Counted from the stretch's first letter, positions 6,866 through 16,527 are shown. The stretch: DNA of 64,000 nucleotides from Aquabacterium sp029268225 (GCF_037482285.1 NZ_JBBEYB010000012.1:1-64000); one strand, 5' to 3'. Program-made: numbers and translations. The notes: generated by a model from the letters alone, not told the origin.

Positions 6866-9488
6866 GCGGCTCAGCCCCTGCGGACGCGGCTGGGGGGTTG
6901 ATTCCTGGCTGATGCCCGTCCCAATAGCGCGGAGACAAGGTGCGCCAGCATTGCCCCAACACGGGCCATGCGGGTGTCGCAGCCTGTGGCGGGATGGCCT
7001 TCGCAGAAGGGCGCTGGTCGCTGCGCCACAGGTAAGCCCCACACGCTGGTGAACTGACAATCGGTAAGCCCAACGCCGCATAGCGCGCCATCACCACAGG
7101 CGCAGGGTGACCGTAGCGGTTGCGCCGTCCCACCTGCACCACGGTCTGCACGGGTCGAACAGCCTCCAGAAACGGTTGGGTTGACGAGGTCTTGCTGCCA
7201 TGGTGCGGTGCGATCAGCAGCGTGCTGCGCAAAGTGCCGCCTGCGCCGTTTGTGGTTTGTGCCGCCATCTGTCGGGCGAGCAAAGCCTGCTCTTGCGCGG
7301 CCTCAATGTCGCCGGTGAGCAGTACGCTGCGCGCATCGGCATCTGCGGTGAACACCCGCAACACGCAGGACAGCGCGTTGGGCTTGACGCGATGCCCTGC
7401 TGCGGCCTGCTCCGCCACCGGGTGCAGGACCTCGAACTGCACACCATCCCATTGCCACCGCTGACCTGCCACGCAAGGCACATGTGGCACACGGGTGCGG
7501 CGACCGGGGCTTTGCCACTGCCGGACTTCGTGCCCTTCGTCGAGGGTGCTGCGCAGTTCGTGCACAGGCATGGCGTTCAAGACGGATCGGGCACCCCCGA
7601 CATGGTCCGTGTCGGCATGGCTGATCATCAGGGTGTCCAGTTCGCGCACACCCAGGCTGCGCAGCAGTGGCACCAACACCCGCTCGCCCATGTCCATGCC
7701 TGTCGGCAGACGTCCTCCAGTGTCAAACAGCAGCGTGTGGCGAGCTGTGCGCAGCAGCACCGCGGTGCCCTGACCAATGTCCACCGCCATCACCGTGAAC
7801 TGCCCCGTGCGCGGTGGCGGCACGATTTGCCACCCCTGAGGCAGCAAGCACACGGGCAACAGACACGGCCAGAGCAGCCACCTCCATCGCCAGGACAGGG
7901 GTTGCACCCAGAGACCACCCACCGCCACGGACAGCGCCTGCAACCAAGTCGGCAAAGCCGGGGCCTGCCACACCGCCCACGGCCAGGAGGCCATGTGCGC
8001 CAACACCGCGGTGGTGATTTGCACCAGCAGCGCACCGAAGTCCCACAGGGGTGCGCACAGCAGACCCAGCAAGGACAGCGGTGTGATGCCCAAGGTGAAC
8101 ACCGGAATGGCCACCAGATTGGCCAAGATGCCCACCAGCGACACCTCCTGAAAACACACCAGTGAGAGCGGGGCCAGGGCCAGTGTCACCCGCCACTGGG
8201 TGCGCACCATCTCTTGTGAGGCAGCCTTGATTCGGGCAAGCCAGGTGTCGCCATCAGGCTGCGTGGGAACGGCCTCCTCACGCCCGGACGACATCAGAAT
8301 GCCCACCGCCACGAATGACAACCAGAATCCCGGCTGCCACAAGGCCCAAGGGTCCAGCAGCGTGATGCAGGCAGCCGCGAGAAGCCACACCAGCGGCCAG
8401 GGCCAGCGACGCCCACCGGCATGCAGCAGGGCCATCACGGCCATCATCAGCACTGTTCGCTGAGCCGGCACGCCCCACCCTGCCACCAGGGCGTACACAG
8501 CTGAAACGCACACCGCCAACACCCTGGCCGCCAAAGGGGCTGGCAGCACATGCACACCTGCTGTCCAACGCGGCCACACACGCCGCACGACCCAGGACAC
8601 CAACCAACCGAACATGGCGATGTGGGTGCCGCTGATGCTGACGGCGTGCGCCACCCCAGTACGGCGAAAAACATCCCAGTCTGCACGCTCGATGGCGGAC
8701 TGATCCCCTACCGACAAACCCACGAGCACGCCTGCCGCACGGGCGTCGTCCACCCGAGCCTCAATGGCCTCCCGGACGCGCTGGCGAAAGCGGTCGATGC
8801 ACCCAGCGGAGAGCGCCGAGGGCTCGCTCACCTTCACCGGCCTCGCCAACCGATGGCGCACACTGCCGACGGCGCGAATGCCCTGCTCGAAAAGACCACG
8901 CGTGGCGTCGAAGCCACCTGGATTGGACAAGCCATCGGGTTCATGCAGGCGCGCGTGCAAAGACCAGACCTGTCCCGATCGCAGCCCATCCATGCCCGCC
9001 TTCGCATCGGCATACAAACGGACACGCTCGGGCAAGCGAACGCCCGGCGGCGGAGCGGGCGCCTCCAGCAGCTGTGCGTCAAAGCGCCAGCCACCGCCGG
9101 CCATGGGCTGAGGCAAATCCACCACCTGAACCCGTACCGGCACATCGTCCCACTGCAAGGGCCACGCCTGCAACGCACGCTCTTGCGCCCGCCACCCCGT
9201 GCTCCCCCAGGCCAACAACAAGATGACAGGGCCCCAGGCCCAACGCGACCAGCGTGGCCTGAACGCTCGACGTTGCCACCACAGCCCCGCCACGACACTG
9301 GCCAGTGCGACCCACACCCCGGCTCGGTACACCGACGGGGCGCGCAAAGCCGGCTCACTCAACTGGAGCGCAATGCCCGTCAACCAGGCCGCAGGCAAGG
9401 CCAGCCACAGGGCCATGCCCGTGGGCACTCGACGTGCCGAGCCGGCCTCTTCCACGATGGTGACCTCCGCTGCCACGGACACCCCCAT
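6852..9488 (-). CDS. comEC: DNA internalization channel ComEC/Rec2
   Basis: ComEC forms the inner-membrane channel that carries single-stranded DNA into the cytoplasm during natural transformation. The protein (about 878 aa from the ATG at 9488; a GTG at 9503 is an alternative) has an N-terminal multi-TM region with a soluble OB-like part. A central Competence domain follows, with GDQSAIERADWDVFRRTGVAH and SISGTHIAMFGW. At the C terminus is a metallo-beta-lactamase-like domain with SHADTDHVGG and PHHGSKTSS. Full length is retained and no frameshift is seen. The histidine and aspartate residues of the nuclease-like site are present. No other competence genes lie nearby. Confidence 0.92.
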   Translation of the reverse strand: MGVSVAAEVTIVEEAGSARRVPTGMALWLALPAAWLTGIALQLSEPALRAPSVYRAGVWVALASVVAGLWWQRRAFRPRWSRWAWGPVILLLAWGSTGWRAQERALQAWPLQWDDVPVRVQVVDLPQPMAGGGWRFDAQLLEAPAPPPGVRLPERVRLYADAKAGMDGLRSGQVWSLHARLHEPDGLSNPGGFDATRGLFEQGIRAVGSVRHRLARPVKVSEPSALSAGCIDRFRQRVREAIEARVDDARAAGVLVGLSVGDQSAIERADWDVFRRTGVAHAVSISGTHIAMFGWLVSWVVRRVWPRWTAGVHVLPAPLAARVLAVCVSAVYALVAGWGVPAQRTVLMMAVMALLHAGGRRWPWPLVWLLAAACITLLDPWALWQPGFWLSFVAVGILMSSGREEAVPTQPDGDTWLARIKAASQEMVRTQWRVTLALAPLSLVCFQEVSLVGILANLVAIPVFTLGITPLSLLGLLCAPLWDFGALLVQITTAVLAHMASWPWAVWQAPALPTWLQALSVAVGGLWVQPLSWRWRWLLWPCLLPVCLLPQGWQIVPPPRTGQFTVMAVDIGQGTAVLLRTARHTLLFDTGGRLPTGMDMGERVLVPLLRSLGVRELDTLMISHADTDHVGGARSVLNAMPVHELRSTLDEGHEVRQWQSPGRRTRVPHVPCVAGQRWQWDGVQFEVLHPVAEQAAAGHRVKPNALSCVLRVFTADADARSVLLTGDIEAAQEQALLARQMAAQTTNGAGGTLRSTLLIAPHHGSKTSSTQPFLEAVRPVQTVVQVGRRNRYGHPAPVVMARYAALGLPIVSSPACGAYLWRSDQRPSAKAIPPQAATPAWPVLGQCWRTLSPRYWDGHQPGINPPAASAGAEPLNLP

Positions 9489-9606
9489 GGTGCCGTCCAC
9501 CACGGCATTGTCCGAAAACGCAGACTCACCCCACCCACCCCGAAGAGGTCACCCTCAGGGGCGATGGACAGCGCCTCCCGGCGCTGCAATCACAGGCCGG
9601 GCACGC

Positions 9607-11178
9607 TCAACGCACCTGACCCACGTTGAACACCGACACCATCTGCATCAGCTCGGCAGCCTGGTTGCGCAGGCTTTCCGCCGCGGCCGCACTTTGCTCG
9701 ACCAAGGCCGCGTTCTGCTGCGTACCCTGATCCAGCGAGTTGACCGCGAGATTCACCTGATGGATGCCGCTGGTCTGTTCCTGGGCCGAGGTGTGAATCT
9801 CCGAGATCAAGTTTGTGACGTGGTTCACCTGACGCACGATCTCGGCCATGGTGTCGCCTGCCTCGTTCACCAGTCGGCTGCCTTGCTCCACCTTGTCCAC
9901 CGAATCGGCAATCAGGCTCTTGATTTCGCGGGCCGAGTTGGCGCTGCGCTGCGCCAAATTGCGCACCTCACCGGCCACCACAGCAAAACCACGTCCTTGC
10001 TCCCCTGCCCGGGCGGCCTCCACCGCGGCGTTGAGGGCCAGGATGTTGGTCTGGAAAGCAATGCCATCGATCACACCGATGATGTCGGCGATCTTGCGGC
10101 TGCTGTGCGTGATCTCGTCCATGGTGCGCACGACACGGCCCACCACCTCGCCGCCCTGGTTGGCCACCTGAGCGGCCTGCCCGGCCAGATTGGCAGCCTC
10201 TTGCGCATGGCTGGCGCTTTGTTGCACCCCATCGGTCATTTCCTGCATGGACGCGGCGGTTTGCTCCAGCGCAGCCGCCTGCTGTTCGGTCCGGCGCGAC
10301 AGGTCGCCGTTGCCCGTGGCGATCTCGGCCGAAGCCGTGGCAATGCTGTCGGCCGACTGGCGCACCCGCGCCACGATGTCACGCAGCGAATCGCGCATGC
10401 GCTGCAAGGACGTGGCCATGTCACCGATTTCATCGTGCCGACGCACTTCGATGTGTGCCGTCAGGTCTCCCGCCCCCACCTGATCGGTGGCCTTGCCCAG
10501 CAACTGGAGCGGCCCCAGCAGCGCGCTGGCCAACTGACGCGTGGTCAGCACCAGCAGCACCGCAATGCCCACCATGCCGGCCACCACCCACCACAACACG
10601 GTCATGGCGAGCGCCTGCGCCTCACTGCGCAAGGTCTCGGAGCGCGCCGCCTGAAACTCGACGTAATCGCGCTGCGCCTGCAGATAGGCCTCAACCGCCG
10701 GCAAAACCTGCGTTTTCAACGCTTGCAAAGCGGCCTCTTCCTGGCCGGCTTTCTTGAGGTCACGCGCCTGGTTGCGCAGGTCGATGTAGGCCTTGCGCTT
10801 GGCCCCCACGGTGTCGAGCAAGGCTTTTTCCTCGGGCAACACCGAACTGGCCTCCAGCCCCTTTTGCAAGGTCGAGATGCGCGCCGAGGTGGCGTCCACA
10901 TCGGGCTTGAGCCGCTCATCCAGCCCCGCATCCGCAGACTGCAAGACCGCCACCACCCGCGCGGCATTGGCCTCGGTCAAGCCCGACCAGGTGTAGGCAT
11001 CGCCCAGCTTGGCCTGCTGGGCGCGCAAAGCCTGGGCCGACTCCGCGTCCACCCGCTTCATGGTCCAAGCCGCCCCAATGCCCATGGCCACCGCCGCCAG
11101 GCCAATCACCAAAGGCGGCAGCCAGAGGCGGCGTGCAATCGTCAGCGTATTCCGTGTGCGCGTGTCAGTAGATGTCAT
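9607..11178 (-). CDS. Methyl-accepting chemotaxis protein
   Basis: This 523-aa chemoreceptor has TM1 at about residues 15-37, a four-helix-bundle type periplasmic region, TM2 at about 188-212, a HAMP linker, and a long cytoplasmic signalling coiled coil. The hairpin tip QTNILALNAAVEAARAGEQG and the following RGFAVVAGEVRNLAQRSA are the invariant CheA/CheW-binding segment. The C terminus ends FNVGQVR without an NWETF-type CheR tether. The ligand cannot be read from sequence, and no other chemotaxis gene is adjacent. Confidence 0.93.
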   Translation of the reverse strand: MTSTDTRTRNTLTIARRLWLPPLVIGLAAVAMGIGAAWTMKRVDAESAQALRAQQAKLGDAYTWSGLTEANAARVVAVLQSADAGLDERLKPDVDATSARISTLQKGLEASSVLPEEKALLDTVGAKRKAYIDLRNQARDLKKAGQEEAALQALKTQVLPAVEAYLQAQRDYVEFQAARSETLRSEAQALAMTVLWWVVAGMVGIAVLLVLTTRQLASALLGPLQLLGKATDQVGAGDLTAHIEVRRHDEIGDMATSLQRMRDSLRDIVARVRQSADSIATASAEIATGNGDLSRRTEQQAAALEQTAASMQEMTDGVQQSASHAQEAANLAGQAAQVANQGGEVVGRVVRTMDEITHSSRKIADIIGVIDGIAFQTNILALNAAVEAARAGEQGRGFAVVAGEVRNLAQRSANSAREIKSLIADSVDKVEQGSRLVNEAGDTMAEIVRQVNHVTNLISEIHTSAQEQTSGIHQVNLAVNSLDQGTQQNAALVEQSAAAAESLRNQAAELMQMVSVFNVGQVR

Positions 11179-11225
11179 CGGTGTAGGATCCGAACTTATT
11201 GCGACCCCTCATTTTTGACACACCC

Positions 11226-11681
11226 ATGTCCATCGAACAACGCCTGCAAACCCTTGGCATCAGCCTGCCGCCCGTGGCCGTCCCGGCCGCTGCCTATGTG
11301 CCCTTCGTGCGCACTGGCAACAAGATCTTCCTGTCCGGGCACATCGCCAAGAAGGATGGCCAGGTCTGGGTGGGCAAGCTCGGCCAGAACATGACGACCG
11401 ATGAAGGCAAACAGGCCGCCCGCGCCGTGGCCATCGACCTGATGGGCACCCTGGCCGTGGCCGCCGGCGGCCTGGACAAGGTCGTGCGCATCGTCAAGGT
11501 CATGAGCCTGGTCAACAGCACGCCCGAGTTCACCGAACACCACCTCGTCACCAACGGCTGCTCCGAACTGCTCGGCGAGGTCTTCGGCGAAAAGGGCGTG
11601 CATGCCCGCAGCGCCTTTGGCGTGGCCCAGATCCCGCTGGGTGCCTGCGTCGAGATCGAGCTGATCGCCGAAGTGGCCTGA
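11226..11681 (+). CDS. RidA/YjgF-family protein
   Basis: The 151-aa product belongs to the RidA superfamily, whose members deaminate reactive enamine/imine intermediates. The sequence shows the conserved LSGHIAK strand and the C-terminal ARSAFGVAQIPLGACVEIEL signature with the arginine that binds the substrate carboxylate. The N-terminal RLQTLGISLPP extension marks the longer subgroup rather than archetypal RidA, so enzyme activity is not certain. I start at the ATG at 11226; an in-frame TTG at 11199 is less likely. It lies 4 bp before dsbB and is divergent from the chemoreceptor. Confidence 0.88.
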   Translation: MSIEQRLQTLGISLPPVAVPAAAYVPFVRTGNKIFLSGHIAKKDGQVWVGKLGQNMTTDEGKQAARAVAIDLMGTLAVAAGGLDKVVRIVKVMSLVNSTPEFTEHHLVTNGCSELLGEVFGEKGVHARSAFGVAQIPLGACVEIELIAEVA

Positions 11682-11685
11682 CCCG

Positions 11686-12171
11686 ATGCGCGCCCTGAGT
11701 CCCCGCCTGATGCTGCTGGTGCTGGGCCTGCTGTGCGCCGGCTCCGTGGGCCTGGCGCTGCTGGCGCAGCACCGCTTCGACATGCAACCCTGCCCCTGGT
11801 GCATCCTGCAGCGCATCCTGTTCATCGCCTTGAGCGTGCTGGCCCTGGTCGGTGCCGCCCTGCCCGGTGATCTGGGGCGGCGGGTGCTCTCGGCCCTGAG
11901 CCTGCCACTGGCCCTGGGCGGCATCGCAGCGGCCTTGTGGCAGCACTTTGTCGCGGCCAAGACCGACTCCTGCGCACTCACCTTCGCCGACCGCGTGAAC
12001 AGCTACCTCGGGCTGGACACCCGCTGGCCCGAGTGGTTCGAGGTGCGTGCCAACTGCTCCGATGCCGCCGTCAGCGTGCTCGGTGTGCCGTTTGAATTCT
12101 GGGCGCTGGCCCTGTTTGCTGTGGCCACCGTGGTGCTGTGGATCAACGTCGTGACCCCGCGTCGTGCTTGA
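11686..12171 (+). CDS. dsbB: Disulfide bond formation protein DsbB
   Basis: DsbB reoxidises periplasmic DsbA and passes electrons to quinone. The 161-aa protein has four TM helices. Its first periplasmic loop carries PCPWC (C36, C39) and the second loop carries C96 and C124, the full set of functional cysteines. The quinone-side arginine after the first pair (ILQR) is also present. Its stop overlaps the GTG start of pabBC by 8 bases, suggesting translational coupling although the functions are unrelated. Confidence 0.94.
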   Translation: MRALSPRLMLLVLGLLCAGSVGLALLAQHRFDMQPCPWCILQRILFIALSVLALVGAALPGDLGRRVLSALSLPLALGGIAAALWQHFVAAKTDSCALTFADRVNSYLGLDTRWPEWFEVRANCSDAAVSVLGVPFEFWALALFAVATVVLWINVVTPRRA

Positions 12172-14029
12172 CCAGGACCCGGCCCTGCCGACCGCGCTGG
12201 TCGACTTTCCGCCTCCCCCCGAGGCGCCCCAGGGCGCGCGTCAACGCTGGCGATTTGATCGCCCCAGCCGCTGGCTGGTGGCCCATGATCCCAGCCAGGT
12301 GGCAGGCCTGCTGGATGCGGCTCACGCGCTGGCGCAAGCTGGCCAGTGGTGCGTGGGCTGGGTGGCGTACGAAGCCGCACCCGGCCTGAACCCGCACCTG
12401 CCCGTCAAGGCCCTGCCGCCCGGCCAGCCCTATGCCGTCTGGGCCGTGTTCGACCGGGCTGAGGCCTGGGATGGTCAGCCGGTGACCGGCGCCCCCGCCA
12501 GCACCGCCACCGCCACTGACAGCCCCAGCCCCGCGTGGCAAGCCGGCCCCTGGCAGGCTGACCTGGACCAGTCCGCCATCGAACAGAAGGTCGAGCAGAT
12601 CCGCTCGCTGATCCAGGCTGGCGAGGTCTACCAGATCAACCTGACTGCCCAGTTGCACAGCCCCTTCCAGGGCGAGCCTGCCGCCCTGTGGCCCTGGTTC
12701 ATGGCCCTGCGCCGCAGCCAGCCACAAAGCTATGCCGTGATGCTCGATGCCCGGGCCGCCTGCCGCGTGCCCGGCGCCGTGCTCAGCGTCTCGCCCGAGC
12801 TGTTCTTTGACTGGGACGGCCAGCAACTCACCACCCGCCCCATGAAGGGCACAGCCCCACGCGGGATGGATGCCGACAGCGATGCGGCCGCCGCCGAGCA
12901 CCTGCGCACCAGCGCCAAGGAGCGGGCAGAGAACCTGATGATCGTGGACCTGCTGCGCAACGACCTGTCGCGCGTGGCCGAGGTGGGCAGCGTGCGCGTG
13001 CCCGATCTGTTCGAGCTGCACGCCCTGCCCACCGTCTGGCAAATGACGTCCACCGTCACCGCCCGCAGCCGCGCCGGCCTGCGCCTGAGCGAGGTGTTCG
13101 CGGCCCTGTTCCCGTGTGGCTCTGTCACCGGCGCCCCCAAGCGCCAGGCCATGCACCACATCGCGCGGCTGGAGCGCAGCGCACGCGGCGTCTACTGCGG
13201 CGCCGTCGGACTCATGACGCCGGGCGGGCGGGTCACCTTCAACGTCCCCATCCGTACCGTCACGGTCGACACCCTGCCGCCCCCCGCCCCCTGGCGCGCC
13301 CACTGCGGCATCGGCAGCGGCATCACCCTGGACGCCACCGGCCCCGGTGAAGCGCAGGAGTGGCAGGCCAAGCGGGCCTTCCTGCACCGGGCTGACGCGC
13401 CTTTCCAATTGCTCGAATCGCTGCGCCTGGAAAACGGTCAGATCGCCCGGGTGCCGGCGCACCTTGCCCGCATCCAGCAAGCTGCCCTGGCCTTCCACTT
13501 TGCAGACGCGTCTCAACTTCCGACGCTGGTCGAGGCCCTGACCGCCCGCCTGCAGGCCCTCACTCAGGCTCACCCCGTGGGCCTCTTCAAGGTCCGTCTG
13601 CTGGTGGACGACCGCCTGAACATCACCGCCGAAGCCGCCCCGCTCGGCGATGCCGCGCAGCCGGTGCGGGTGGCCTTGGCCACGCAGCCCATGCCGCCGG
13701 CCGATGCCTTCATTCGCCATAAGACTACGCGTCGCCCTGCTTACGCGGCCTTCCCGGCCCCTGCAGGTTATTTCGACACCCTGCTCTACAACGCCGCCGG
13801 TGAGCTCACCGAGTTCACCATCGGCAACGTGGCGGTGCAGCTCAACGGTCGCTGGCTGACCCCGCCGCTGTCGGCAGGCCTCCTGCCGGGCGTAATGCGC
13901 CAGAGTCTGCTGGACGCCGGGCAACTGCAAGAAGCGCGCGTCCAACTGGATGACCTGCTAAACGCCACCGGCCTCGCACTGCTCAACAGCGTGCGTGGGT
14001 GGGTGCCGGTCGAACTGGTTCGACGCTGA
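12164..14029 (+). CDS. pabB: Fused aminodeoxychorismate synthase component I / aminodeoxychorismate lyase
   Basis: This 621-aa bifunctional protein makes p-aminobenzoate for folate. The N-terminal chorismate-binding part (about residues 1-410) contains MKGTAPRG with the PabB-type lysine, VDLLRNDLSRV and CGSVTGAPK. The C-terminal part (about 415-615) is a PLP enzyme of the PabC fold with RHKTTRR (PLP lysine), LLYNAAGELTEFTIGNVA and LLPGVMRQ. It starts at a GTG inside the end of dsbB. The glutaminase partner PabA is not in the window. Tandem hairpins follow the stop. Confidence 0.93.
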   Translation: MLDQDPALPTALVDFPPPPEAPQGARQRWRFDRPSRWLVAHDPSQVAGLLDAAHALAQAGQWCVGWVAYEAAPGLNPHLPVKALPPGQPYAVWAVFDRAEAWDGQPVTGAPASTATATDSPSPAWQAGPWQADLDQSAIEQKVEQIRSLIQAGEVYQINLTAQLHSPFQGEPAALWPWFMALRRSQPQSYAVMLDARAACRVPGAVLSVSPELFFDWDGQQLTTRPMKGTAPRGMDADSDAAAAEHLRTSAKERAENLMIVDLLRNDLSRVAEVGSVRVPDLFELHALPTVWQMTSTVTARSRAGLRLSEVFAALFPCGSVTGAPKRQAMHHIARLERSARGVYCGAVGLMTPGGRVTFNVPIRTVTVDTLPPPAPWRAHCGIGSGITLDATGPGEAQEWQAKRAFLHRADAPFQLLESLRLENGQIARVPAHLARIQQAALAFHFADASQLPTLVEALTARLQALTQAHPVGLFKVRLLVDDRLNITAEAAPLGDAAQPVRVALATQPMPPADAFIRHKTTRRPAYAAFPAPAGYFDTLLYNAAGELTEFTIGNVAVQLNGRWLTPPLSAGLLPGVMRQSLLDAGQLQEARVQLDDLLNATGLALLNSVRGWVPVELVRR

Positions 14030-14047
14030 TCCCCCCTACTTAGGTGA

Positions 14048-14094
14048 ACATCGCCCCGCCGGGCGATGTGATGCCTTGCGTCTGCGGCATTTTT
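14048..14094 (+). terminator. Tandem hairpins with U-tract after pabBC
   Basis: A perfect 9-bp stem (14048-14056 with 14061-14069, loop CGCC) is followed at once by a weaker 5-bp stem (14071-14075 with 14086-14090) and TTTT. Together they look like an intrinsic terminator for the ridA-dsbB-pabBC group. Confidence 0.6.
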
Positions 14095-14184
14095 AAGCAG
14101 AATATTACCAATCAGTTCACTTTATGACTGATTGATTCCAAACAATACCGTTTGGTTTTCAAATCCAACCCAAGCAGGCAAGAG

Positions 14185-14751
14185 ATGACACACTTCACCC
14201 GTCAAGTCGCATCCCCCTTCAAAGCCGCCATCGCCGGTCTCGCCGTGGCTGCCGGCATGTTGGCAGCCCCTGCCGCCCACGCTGCGGATGTCTCGCTGTC
14301 CAGCTACCTCAAGTGCCGCCACACCCAGCTCACCGAGTTCCCCGGCACCATCGTGGACGCTGCTGTGGCGACGCCCGAGCTGAGCACCCTGGTGAGCCTG
14401 GTCCAGGCCGCCAACCTGGCCGGTCCGCTGTCCGGCAAGGGCCCTCTGACGGTGTTCGCCCCCACCAACGCCGCCTTCGCCAAGGTCCCCGCGCCCTTGC
14501 TGAATGTGATCGGCAGTGACGTGAACCTGCTGACCGCCGTCCTCACCTATCACGTGAGCGCCGGCACCGCCGATCCGCGTCGCAACCTGATCCCCACCCA
14601 GGTCAAGACCTTGCAAGGCCAGACCCTGTACGTGGGCTATGACGCCGATGGCGCCTCGGTGAACCAGTCCACCGCTGCGTGCAAGGGTGTGAAGACCACC
14701 AACGGCACCGTCTGGCTGATCGACAGCGTGCTGCTGCCACAGTTCAAGTAA
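14185..14751 (+). CDS. Secreted fasciclin (FAS1) domain protein
   Basis: The 188-aa product has a Sec signal peptide ending PAAHA-AD at about residue 34, then one FAS1 domain (about residues 50-188). Both conserved FAS1 boxes are visible: LTVFAPTNAAFAKVP and LLTAVLTYHVSAG. FAS1 proteins are exported and often mediate adhesion or stress roles; the exact function is unknown. Two cysteines (in LKCRHTQ and TAACKG) flank the domain. I choose the ATG at 14185, preceded by AAGAG, over an upstream TTG at 14152. The preceding 100 bases are markedly AT-rich and probably hold its promoter. Confidence 0.85.
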   Translation: MTHFTRQVASPFKAAIAGLAVAAGMLAAPAAHAADVSLSSYLKCRHTQLTEFPGTIVDAAVATPELSTLVSLVQAANLAGPLSGKGPLTVFAPTNAAFAKVPAPLLNVIGSDVNLLTAVLTYHVSAGTADPRRNLIPTQVKTLQGQTLYVGYDADGASVNQSTAACKGVKTTNGTVWLIDSVLLPQFK

Positions 14752-14842
14752 GCCGCACCAGAACAGGGTTGATGGCCCAAGGTCGACACCTGCGGCCCAA
14801 CCCTGGCAGACTCATGGTTTTGGCATTGAAGCACCCATCACC

Positions 14843-15265
14843 ATGCGTCTCCTGCACACCATGCTGCGCGTCGGCAACCTGCAGCGCTCCATCGACTTCT
14901 ACACCCAGGCCCTGGGCATGACCTTGCTGCGCACCACCGACCGGCCTGAGCAGCAGTACACCCTCGCCTTCCTCGGTTACGGCCGCAACCCCGAGCACGC
15001 CGAGATCGAGCTGACCTACAACTACGGCGTCGACCAGTACGAGCTGGGCACCGCTTACGGCCACATCGCCCTGGGCGTCGACAATGCCGCAGCCGTCTGT
15101 GACGCCGTGCGTGCCAAGACCGCCACCCTGGGCGGCAGCATCAGCCGTGAAGCCGGGCCCATCAAGGGCGGCACCACCGTCATCGCCTTCATCACCGACC
15201 CGGACGGCTACAAGATCGAGCTGATCGAACGCCCGGAAGCGGCCAGCGAGCTGCAAACCGCCTGA
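14843..15265 (+). CDS. gloA: Lactoylglutathione lyase (glyoxalase I)
   Basis: GloA converts the glutathione-methylglyoxal hemithioacetal to S-lactoylglutathione. The 140-aa protein has the four metal ligands of bacterial Ni-type glyoxalase I: H5, E56, H74 and E126. It also has the family strings RVGNLQRSIDFYTQALGM and TDPDGYKIELIER. Its length is typical for the short bacterial form without the insertions of Zn enzymes. It is followed by a strong bidirectional terminator shared with convergent aroC. Confidence 0.95.
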   Translation: MRLLHTMLRVGNLQRSIDFYTQALGMTLLRTTDRPEQQYTLAFLGYGRNPEHAEIELTYNYGVDQYELGTAYGHIALGVDNAAAVCDAVRAKTATLGGSISREAGPIKGGTTVIAFITDPDGYKIELIERPEAASELQTA

Positions 15266-15311
15266 TCCTCCCGCCCCTGGCACGGCCCACACCGGCCCAA
15301 CGGCAGGCAGC

Positions 15312-15338
15312 AAAAAGGGACCCTCGGGTCCCTTTCTT
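15312..15338. terminator. Bidirectional terminator between gloA and aroC
   Basis: A perfect 9-bp stem AAAGGGACC/GGTCCCTTT (15314-15322 with 15327-15335) has loop CTCG, with A/T runs on both sides. It sits between two convergent genes. Confidence 0.88.
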
Positions 15339-15356
15339 CATGGGGCGGACGCTGTG

Positions 15357-16454
15357 TCAGCGCTGCGCCGGGATGCGGGGTGTGTCCACCTTCACATCGC
15401 CGCACTGCGCACGGTGACGCAGCGCGTGATCGATCAACACCAGGGCCAGCATGGCCTCGGCAATTGGCGTGGCACGGATGCCCACGCACGGGTCATGGCG
15501 CCCGAAGGTTTCCACCGTGGCCGGCTGGCCGTTCAGGTCAATCGACTGGCGCGGCGTGCGGATCGAGCTGGTCGGCTTGATCGCAATGGCCACACGCAGG
15601 TCCTGGCCCGTCGAGATGCCACCCAGCACCCCACCGGCGTGGTTGCTGGCAAAGCCATCCGGGTACAGCTCGTCACCATGCACCGTGCCGCGCTGGCTCA
15701 CGCTGTCAAAGCCGGCACCAATCTCCACGCCCTTGACCGCATTGATGCCCATCATCGCGTGGGCAATGTCGGCGTCCAGCTTGTCAAACAGCGGCTCGCC
15801 CAGGCCCACCGGCACGCCGCTGGCCTCGACGATCAGCTTGGCGCCGCACGAATCGCCCGCCTTGCGCAGCTCGTCCATGTAGGCTTCCAACGCCTCGATC
15901 TGGCTCACATTGGGAGCAAAGAAGGGGTTGTTGGGCACATGCTCCCAACCCTCGAAGGCAATCGGGTGCTCACCCAGCTGGGTCATGCAGGCCCGGATTT
16001 CGGTGCCGAACTGCTCGCGCAGCCACTTCTTGGCCACCGCGCCGGCCGCCACCATCGGCGCCGTCAGGCGGGCCGATGAACGACCACCGCCGCGCGGATC
16101 GCGGATGCCGTACTTGTGCCAGTAGGTGTAGTCGGCATGACCGGGGCGGAAGGTCTGCAGGATGTTGCCGTAGTCCTTGCTGCGCTGGTCGGTGTTGCGG
16201 ATCAACAGGGCAATCGGGGCGCCGGTGGTCTTGCCCTCGTAGATGCCGCTGAGGATCTCGACGGCATCGGGCTCGTTGCGCTGCGTGACATGACGCGAGG
16301 TGCCAGGGCGGCGACGGTCCAGATCCGGCTGGATGTCGGCTTCGGACAAGGCCATGCCAGGAGGGCAGCCATCGATGACGCAGCCGATCGCCGGGCCGTG
16401 CGATTCGCCGAAATTCGTGACCGTGAACAAAAGACCGAGGGTGCTGCCTGCCAT
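15357..16454 (-). CDS. aroC: Chorismate synthase
   Basis: AroC performs the last step of the shikimate pathway, turning EPSP into chorismate with reduced FMN. The 365-aa length is standard. Signature motifs are visible: FGESHGPAIGCVIDGCPPG near the N terminus, RPGHADYTYWHKYGIRDPRGGGRSSAR in the middle (FMN/substrate site, within residues 122-150), and GRHDPCVGIRATPIAEAM at the C terminus. The ATG at 16454 gives the normal MAGSTLGLLFTV start. It is monocistronic as far as the sequence shows. Confidence 0.97.
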   Translation of the reverse strand: MAGSTLGLLFTVTNFGESHGPAIGCVIDGCPPGMALSEADIQPDLDRRRPGTSRHVTQRNEPDAVEILSGIYEGKTTGAPIALLIRNTDQRSKDYGNILQTFRPGHADYTYWHKYGIRDPRGGGRSSARLTAPMVAAGAVAKKWLREQFGTEIRACMTQLGEHPIAFEGWEHVPNNPFFAPNVSQIEALEAYMDELRKAGDSCGAKLIVEASGVPVGLGEPLFDKLDADIAHAMMGINAVKGVEIGAGFDSVSQRGTVHGDELYPDGFASNHAGGVLGGISTGQDLRVAIAIKPTSSIRTPRQSIDLNGQPATVETFGRHDPCVGIRATPIAEAMLALVLIDHALRHRAQCGDVKVDTPRIPAQR

Positions 16455-16527
16455 AAGAGCGCCAACCAGAAGTGCAAAGGGAAGCCCTTATTGTCCCCCA
16501 TCGCGCCCCTCCCTGCGACCCAGACAG

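Noticed and set aside
9504..9606. Possible small RNA or tRNA between comEC and the chemoreceptor gene
   Set aside because: There is a small AGCGCC/GGCGCT hairpin, but I could not build a tRNA or known RNA fold.
8550..9629. A 359-codon plus-strand frame opposite comEC
   Set aside because: The minus strand carries the ComEC motifs. The plus frame is Arg/Pro/His-rich shadow sequence.
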